Source: Paraglomus occultum
Taxonomy: Eukaryota > Glomeromycota > Glomeromycetes > Paraglomerales > Paraglomeraceae
NCBI GenBank assembly: GCA_910592205.1
Contig: CAJVPJ010001212.1
Span: 1 to 11,408, forward strand
Length of the DNA stretch: 11,408 nt
Direction of reading: 5' to 3'
Below the pieces are notes generated by a model that saw only the letters and a list, made by a program, of their open reading frames with translations, was not told the origin of the DNA and did not search any database. The position numbers and the translations under genes were made by a program. This document shows positions 7,691 through 11,408 of this stretch, piece after piece (the first letter of the stretch is position 1; each line of letters opens with the position of its first letter).

Positions 7691-8828
7691 TTAACTATTC
7701 TCTAATAAACATACTAAGCGTTCGTATACATTTTCACATAATGGTCGTTTGTCAGGGTTTTCCCCCCAACATTCCGAATATAATGTAACATATGCTTCAG
7801 GCGTTTCAGGAAAGGGAGGATCACGGCCACCCTCTAGCCTGAAGAGGATAACTTTTGAAGTATGCCAATGTCCGTAACAAGGAATCCTGCCACTAGAAAT
7901 TTCCCAGAGCAGCACTCCAAGACTGAAGATGTCCGACTTCTTCCCACGCTTATAATGTCCACTAAACGACATGGGATCAATGTATGCTACATTGCCTTTA
8001 CCTCTTGATTTGGTCATCATTTGTTCTAGGGTAGATAGACCAAAATCCGTAATCTTTGCGACGCCGGACTGTATTAGAATATTACTGGAGGACTAGAAAT
8101 AAAAATTTCTTTTTTCAGCGAGATGTGATAATACAAATGGTAAGTATAAAAAACATATATTACCAAATCCTTATGAACAATATCAAGATCATGCAAATGT
8201 TTTAGACCGCTGGTGATGTCCAAGCCTAACTTGTATTTGTCTTTCCAGTTAAACTTTTAAAGTGATGGTTTAAATAATCACGCAAATTCCCATCCTCGGC
8301 AAATCCGAAGAGCATATGATAGTCTGAGCCCTGATCTTAAATCGCGTTGCAAATTTATCAGAGAATGATTTAGTATGTAGCCGTAGATAATGATTAACTC
8401 ACCATTATAGAGACCCAAAAATCGAATAATATTCGGATGATTGCTCGCCTTCACGTGGTTTTTCAGCTAGTTGGAGGTAATTGTTCAAAAATTTTTGCTT
8501 TGAGTTACAAATAAAATATATTAGAACAAACAATATAAAATGTAATAACAACCTCGTTGATATAAGGTTCGTACATATCCTCGTCCAAGTTTTGGGTATA
8601 AAACTTCACTGCGACAGTTATTCCAGAACTTTTCATAGTCGCCTTATACACAAGGCCATATCCACCGACATCATGAGGCCGAGGGTTTATAGTTACATCT
8701 TTTTTTGAATAACGATTAACAAGCCCTCTTTTTATGGCTTCTTCTATCCATTTCTTATACGGATTGGTAGATCGATGTTCCTGATGAACAGTTGGTTGGA
8801 ATTGTGATGGTTGCTCATTAGACTTCAT
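7691..8828 (-). pseudogene. TKL-type protein kinase B, four exons, one-base frameshift in exon 3
   Basis: Exons are 8553-8828 (ATG at 8828), 8403-8466, 8164-8335 and 7691-8092; introns of 86, 67 and 71 nt follow GT-AG. Motifs in order: glycine loop VGGYGLVY (first Gly replaced by Asp53), VAVK with Lys75, alpha-C Glu92, HPNIIRFLGLY, catalytic loop VHKDLSSSNIL (HKD in place of HRD), DFG, then KKSDIFSLGVLLWEISSGR and the C-lobe Arg in NPDKRPLCE. It would act as a cytoplasmic Ser/Thr or Tyr kinase. Exon 3 has CTTTCCAGTTAA (+ strand, about 8241-8252) where kinase A has CTTTCCAAGTTAA; the lost base breaks the frame at the start of the WKDKY motif, and no alternative splice site repairs it. After the TAA at 7691 the same frame stays open for 24 codons. 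The gene is either recently dead or carries a sequence error. It is the downstream paralogue of kinase A. Confidence 0.8.
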
Positions 8829-10072
8829 TTGTGATCAATAATCCGATTTTCATATTATGACTAACCTGTGGTTCGTACGGTATTTCTTCTAATGCGGACA
8901 GATTTTGATTATCGAGTAATAATTTTTCTAAGCGCTTACATATTTCTTCACATAACGGTCGTTCGTCAGGGTTTTCACTCCAACATTCTGAATATAATGT
9001 AATGTATGGTTCAGGTGTTCCAGCAACAGGAGGATCGCGATAACCGTCTTTTCTGTATTGATAAGCCTGAAACCGATGCTTGCATTCCGCGCAAGGAGCT
9101 CTACCACTAGAAATTTCCCAGAGCAATACACCAAGACTGAAAATATCCGACTTCTTCCCACAGACGTATGACGGATCTTTGAATAATAAGGGATCTATGT
9201 ATGCTGCAGCACCGATACTTCTTGATCTAGACATAATTTGTTCTGTTGAAGCGGATAAACCGAAATCTATAATCTTAGCGGTGCCGTAGAATATAAGGAT
9301 GTTGACGGAGGACTAATATAATAATAAAAGAATTAGTGTGTTGATAACGTTAACATTGACTTCAGTTCGCGTTATGTAGATAGAGGAGAAAAAGAGTCTT
9401 TCATTACCAGATCCCGGTGAATAACGTCAAGATCATGCAAGTGTCGTAAACCACTGGTGATTTCCAAGCCTAACCTGTATTTATCTTTCCAAGTTAAACC
9501 ACCAAAGTGACCCTGCAGAAACTTACGCAATGTCCCGGCTTCAGCAAATTCAGAAACCATGAAATAACCTGCGTCATCTTTAAATATTCGAAAAATGTTA
9601 ACCATGCCTCTGTGAACGTATATCATGCTAAATTAACATCAAGATCAAGTATACCATGATATATGCCTAGAAATCGAATAATATTTGGATGGCCGTCAAC
9701 CTTCTCGTGGTGTTGAAGCTGAATATGACGGATTCAAGTTATGTCAGTTATTTGAATTCTACAAACAACTTTTCTCGAATACAATGACTCATCAACAACC
9801 TCCTTGACAAAATTTTTATACAATTCCTCTTCACAACTGTACTGTCTTAAATACAAAGCTTTCAGTGCAACACGCTCTCCAGAGTTCTTCATAGTTCCCA
9901 CATACACGGCCCCGAACGCACCACGAGCAAGTGGCATAATGCGCCTGGCGATTTCATTTTCCGAATAACACTCGATAGATCCTTCTCGAATCCTGTTACG
10001 TATCCAGTCCTTGTGTACGTTGGGTAGATCTTCCTGATGAATAGATGCTGACGATTGATCACTAGAATTCAT
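8818..10072 (-). CDS. TKL-type protein kinase A, four exons
   Basis: Exons are 9800-10072, 9655-9718, 9408-9577 and 8818-9312, joined by GT-AG introns of 81, 77 and 95 nt, giving 333 residues. Exon 2 is 64 nt in both paralogues and intron phases (0, 1, 0) match kinase B, which supports the model. Motifs: glycine loop ARGAFGAVY (49-57; first Gly is Ala), VALK with Lys71, alpha-C Glu91, HPNIIRFLGIY, VIHRDLSSVNIL (Asp168, Asn173), IDFGL (185-187 is DFG), then AYIDP in place of APE, KKSDIFSLGVLLWEISSGR and NPDERPLCE. All catalytic residues are present, so an active phosphotransferase is likely; its substrate is unknown. The 15 residues after EIPYEPQ follow a splice-donor-like GTTAGT at 8865 and may be intronic. 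The start at 10072 aligns with the start of kinase B; a TAG lies in frame 12 nt upstream. Confidence 0.85.
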
Positions 10073-10084
10073 CCGACTAGATTG

Positions 10085-10180
10085 CTACAAAACTCGTTTT
10101 TGGATGATAATCATTGCACCGCAATTGGAATACTTGTTGAATGTTTCCTCCGACTGAGACAGCCTTGGAACTTTCTGCAT
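10085..10180 (-). other. In-frame upstream ORF before kinase A
   Basis: This 31-codon ORF starts with the first ATG after the predicted TATA box (once the putative 5' UTR intron is removed) and ends at a TAG just upstream of the kinase A ATG, in the same frame. It begins MQKVPRLSQSEETFNKY. It may be a regulatory uORF that lowers kinase translation, or an old N-terminal extension cut off by a stop. No similar extension is seen in kinase B. Confidence 0.4.
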
Positions 10181-10192
10181 CGGTAAATAACC

Positions 10193-10237
10193 CTATAAGT
10201 ATGTAAGTTCAAGCATCACTGACATTCATCTTATTAC
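10193..10237 (-). other. Possible 5' UTR intron of kinase A
   Basis: On the minus strand, AAAG|GTAATAAG at 10237 and CTTATAG at 10193 bound a 45-nt GT-AG interval with a TTGAAC/CTTACA branch-like region. Its removal eliminates three ATGs upstream of the in-frame uORF. It is shorter than the coding introns, so support is modest. Confidence 0.3.
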
Positions 10238-10287
10238 CTTTGGTTGAATAACTCCGATGGTTCGTCTGATTAACTTTAGGGCGTGCG

Positions 10288-10295
10288 TATATATA
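10288..10295 (-). promoter_or_regulatory. TATA box for kinase A
   Basis: TATATATA within TCTATATATACGC on the minus strand, 108 nt before the uORF ATG and about 215 nt before the kinase A ATG. The position fits a start site near 10255-10265. It is the only strong TATA-like element between kinase A and 10.4 kb. Confidence 0.4.
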
Positions 10296-10479
10296 GAACT
10301 CTGCCAGGATTGCCAATTTATAAGACCGATGCGATGGTATTGTCATACCGTAAATTGGTCATCACCGGTATAGAATTGTTTTTAAGAAGGCAGCTATTAC
10401 GCGGCTTCCCAGAATTACCCCAGCTCCTAGCGCAATCTTAACAGAGATCTAAGATTGATCCTAATCATTCGGGGACGGC

Positions 10480-10680
10480 TTACTCGACAATCACTCCATT
10501 ATAATTAGCATAACCAAGGAATCTACCTGCCATGTCGCACAATCTGCCACGTTGTACAGAGTCAAGTACTAGCTCGTTTGATATTTCTGCGGCATTTACT
10601 CTGAAATGTCTCTAAGGTACTGTTCAATTGCCTCCAAATTTCTTCGCCCTTCCCCTGCCTCCCGCTCTTCCTGATTTTTC
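10480..10680 (-). pseudogene. Short unrecognised coding-like relic
   Basis: Two minus-strand frames read as protein-like and abut: 10680-10596 (acidic and basic, ending NLEAIEQYLRDISE then TAA) and about 10602-10480 (NAAEISNELVLDSVQRGR, LCDMAGRFLGYANYNGVIV, then TAA). They overlap at AGAGTAAAT near 10594-10602, so one frameshift would join them. A TAG just before 10680 could be an acceptor. No family is recognised and the opposite strand is not informative. Confidence 0.22.
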
Positions 10681-11072
10681 TACTTCCAAATTGTCCCAAA
10701 TATGCGCAGAAGTAAATTCTACGATAGTACACATTTGTGTCGAAGAATATATTGGATAAGAATTAAACAACGATTGCTTACCTCTAGCATTGCTAGTTAC
10801 CGTAAACATTTACATTCACCACATACTTTATGCATACATATGTTTCCAACTTTGCCCATATATTACTATTCTCCAACAACGTAGCTTCTTCTATTAGCTC
10901 ACTTACCCATAATCATTGAATAAATACTGAACTATCAGCGTGTCTCTGATAAAGAAGATTACTCTACATTTTTATCGTAAGATACTGCTGTACTTAAAAA
11001 TTGAACAACTTTACAAGTAAGGCCAACACCTGAAATTGATTAACAATGCCTTAATTCAATTAAATTTTTTTT
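10681..11072. other. Spacer with no supported feature
   Basis: AT-rich sequence with only short overlapping open stretches (10624-10809 on -, 10702-10884 on +). No domain, RNA gene, repeat or promoter could be supported. Confidence 0.4.
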
Positions 11073-11311
11073 TATGACAAAAACTATTCCGTTGACTTTA
11101 TCAGGGATGGCACATTTGATATGATGGATCTGCACGCGTTAATGTCAACAAAGAAAGCTCACCAAGCGATTGGCTTGCCCAAGATCTTGTAATCTGGCCA
11201 GATAAAAATAGAGCGACAGCGTTGTTTAAGTTCAAGTTGAATAATTTGTTTTATTATAATATATGGTTCACTATTACAAATGCATCGGCTATAGTTATTA
11301 TATTGCATTAA
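11073..11311 (+). pseudogene. Short unrecognised coding-like relic at the right end
   Basis: One frame (11073-11192) encodes YDKNYSVDFIRDGTFDMMD and onward to TAA. A second frame (11120-11311) encodes SARVNVNKESSPSDWLAQD then LVIWPDKNRATALFKFKLN. A frame change near 11115-11125 would make a continuous protein-like sequence. There is no start or splice site to make a model, and I do not recognise it. It could equally be chance open frame in AT-rich DNA. Confidence 0.2.
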
Positions 11312-11408
11312 TATATCTTTTTAAAAAGAAGGTTTTGCTTACTATTTACTATCAATTAATATCAAAGTACATAATGTAAATACTACGATGCCTAAATAAG
11401 ACAATGGG

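Noticed and set aside
8928-9289. Other-frame ORFs overlapping kinase A exon 4.
   Set aside because: They are shadows of the kinase C-lobe coding sequence.
9372-9626. Kinase A exon 3 starting upstream at an ATG near 9626 (MIYVHRGMVNIF).
   Set aside because: The TTTAAAG acceptor at 9578 gives an in-phase 77-nt intron and matches the intron position and phase of kinase B; the extra residues do not align with the paralogue.

Overview
The window looks like an AT-rich fungal chromosome segment. Short GT-AG introns (67-95 nt), an extracellular quinoprotein dehydrogenase, two tandem tyrosine-kinase-like (TKL) kinases and a decayed kinase of the Crinkler-associated type together suggest an early-diverging fungus. 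Arbuscular mycorrhizal fungi (Glomeromycotina) fit best, because those kinase families are strongly expanded there. That placement is inference from family knowledge; no rRNA or tRNA is present to confirm it.

Layout, left to right. Positions 86-1724 (+) hold a decayed gene: a coiled-coil N-terminus, an intron, a possible nuclease-like middle domain and a kinase-like C-terminus, broken by many stops and frameshifts. Positions ~2336-3265 (+) hold a second coding-like relic of unrecognised family, also shifted between frames. Positions 3375-4661 (+) carry the one clean, single-exon gene: a secreted PQQ-type sorbosone/glucose dehydrogenase-like protein, with a hydrophobic tail readable in the +1 frame just past its stop. 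Positions 4.8-6.7 kb are mostly AT-rich spacer with one possible basic-protein exon (5679-5969). Positions 6.7-7.56 kb are repeat-rich: a duplicated inverted-repeat element, degenerate ~33-nt repeats and a strong GC hairpin.

On the minus strand, 10072-7691 contains two paralogous four-exon kinase genes in tandem with matching intron positions and phases. Kinase A (8818-10072) appears intact. Kinase B (7691-8828) has a one-base deletion in exon 3. The stop of A overlaps the start of B by 11 nt, and a GT-AG pair would splice A in frame into B. Kinase A is preceded by a TATA box, a possible 5' UTR intron and an in-frame 31-codon upstream ORF. The right end (10.4-11.4 kb) shows only short coding-like relics.

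The genes do not form an obvious pathway. The picture is an accessory region with one secreted oxidoreductase, a local kinase duplication and several dead genes. I found no convincing new biological system. The most distinctive points are the overlapping tandem kinases, the degenerate repeat block and the unrecognised relic.
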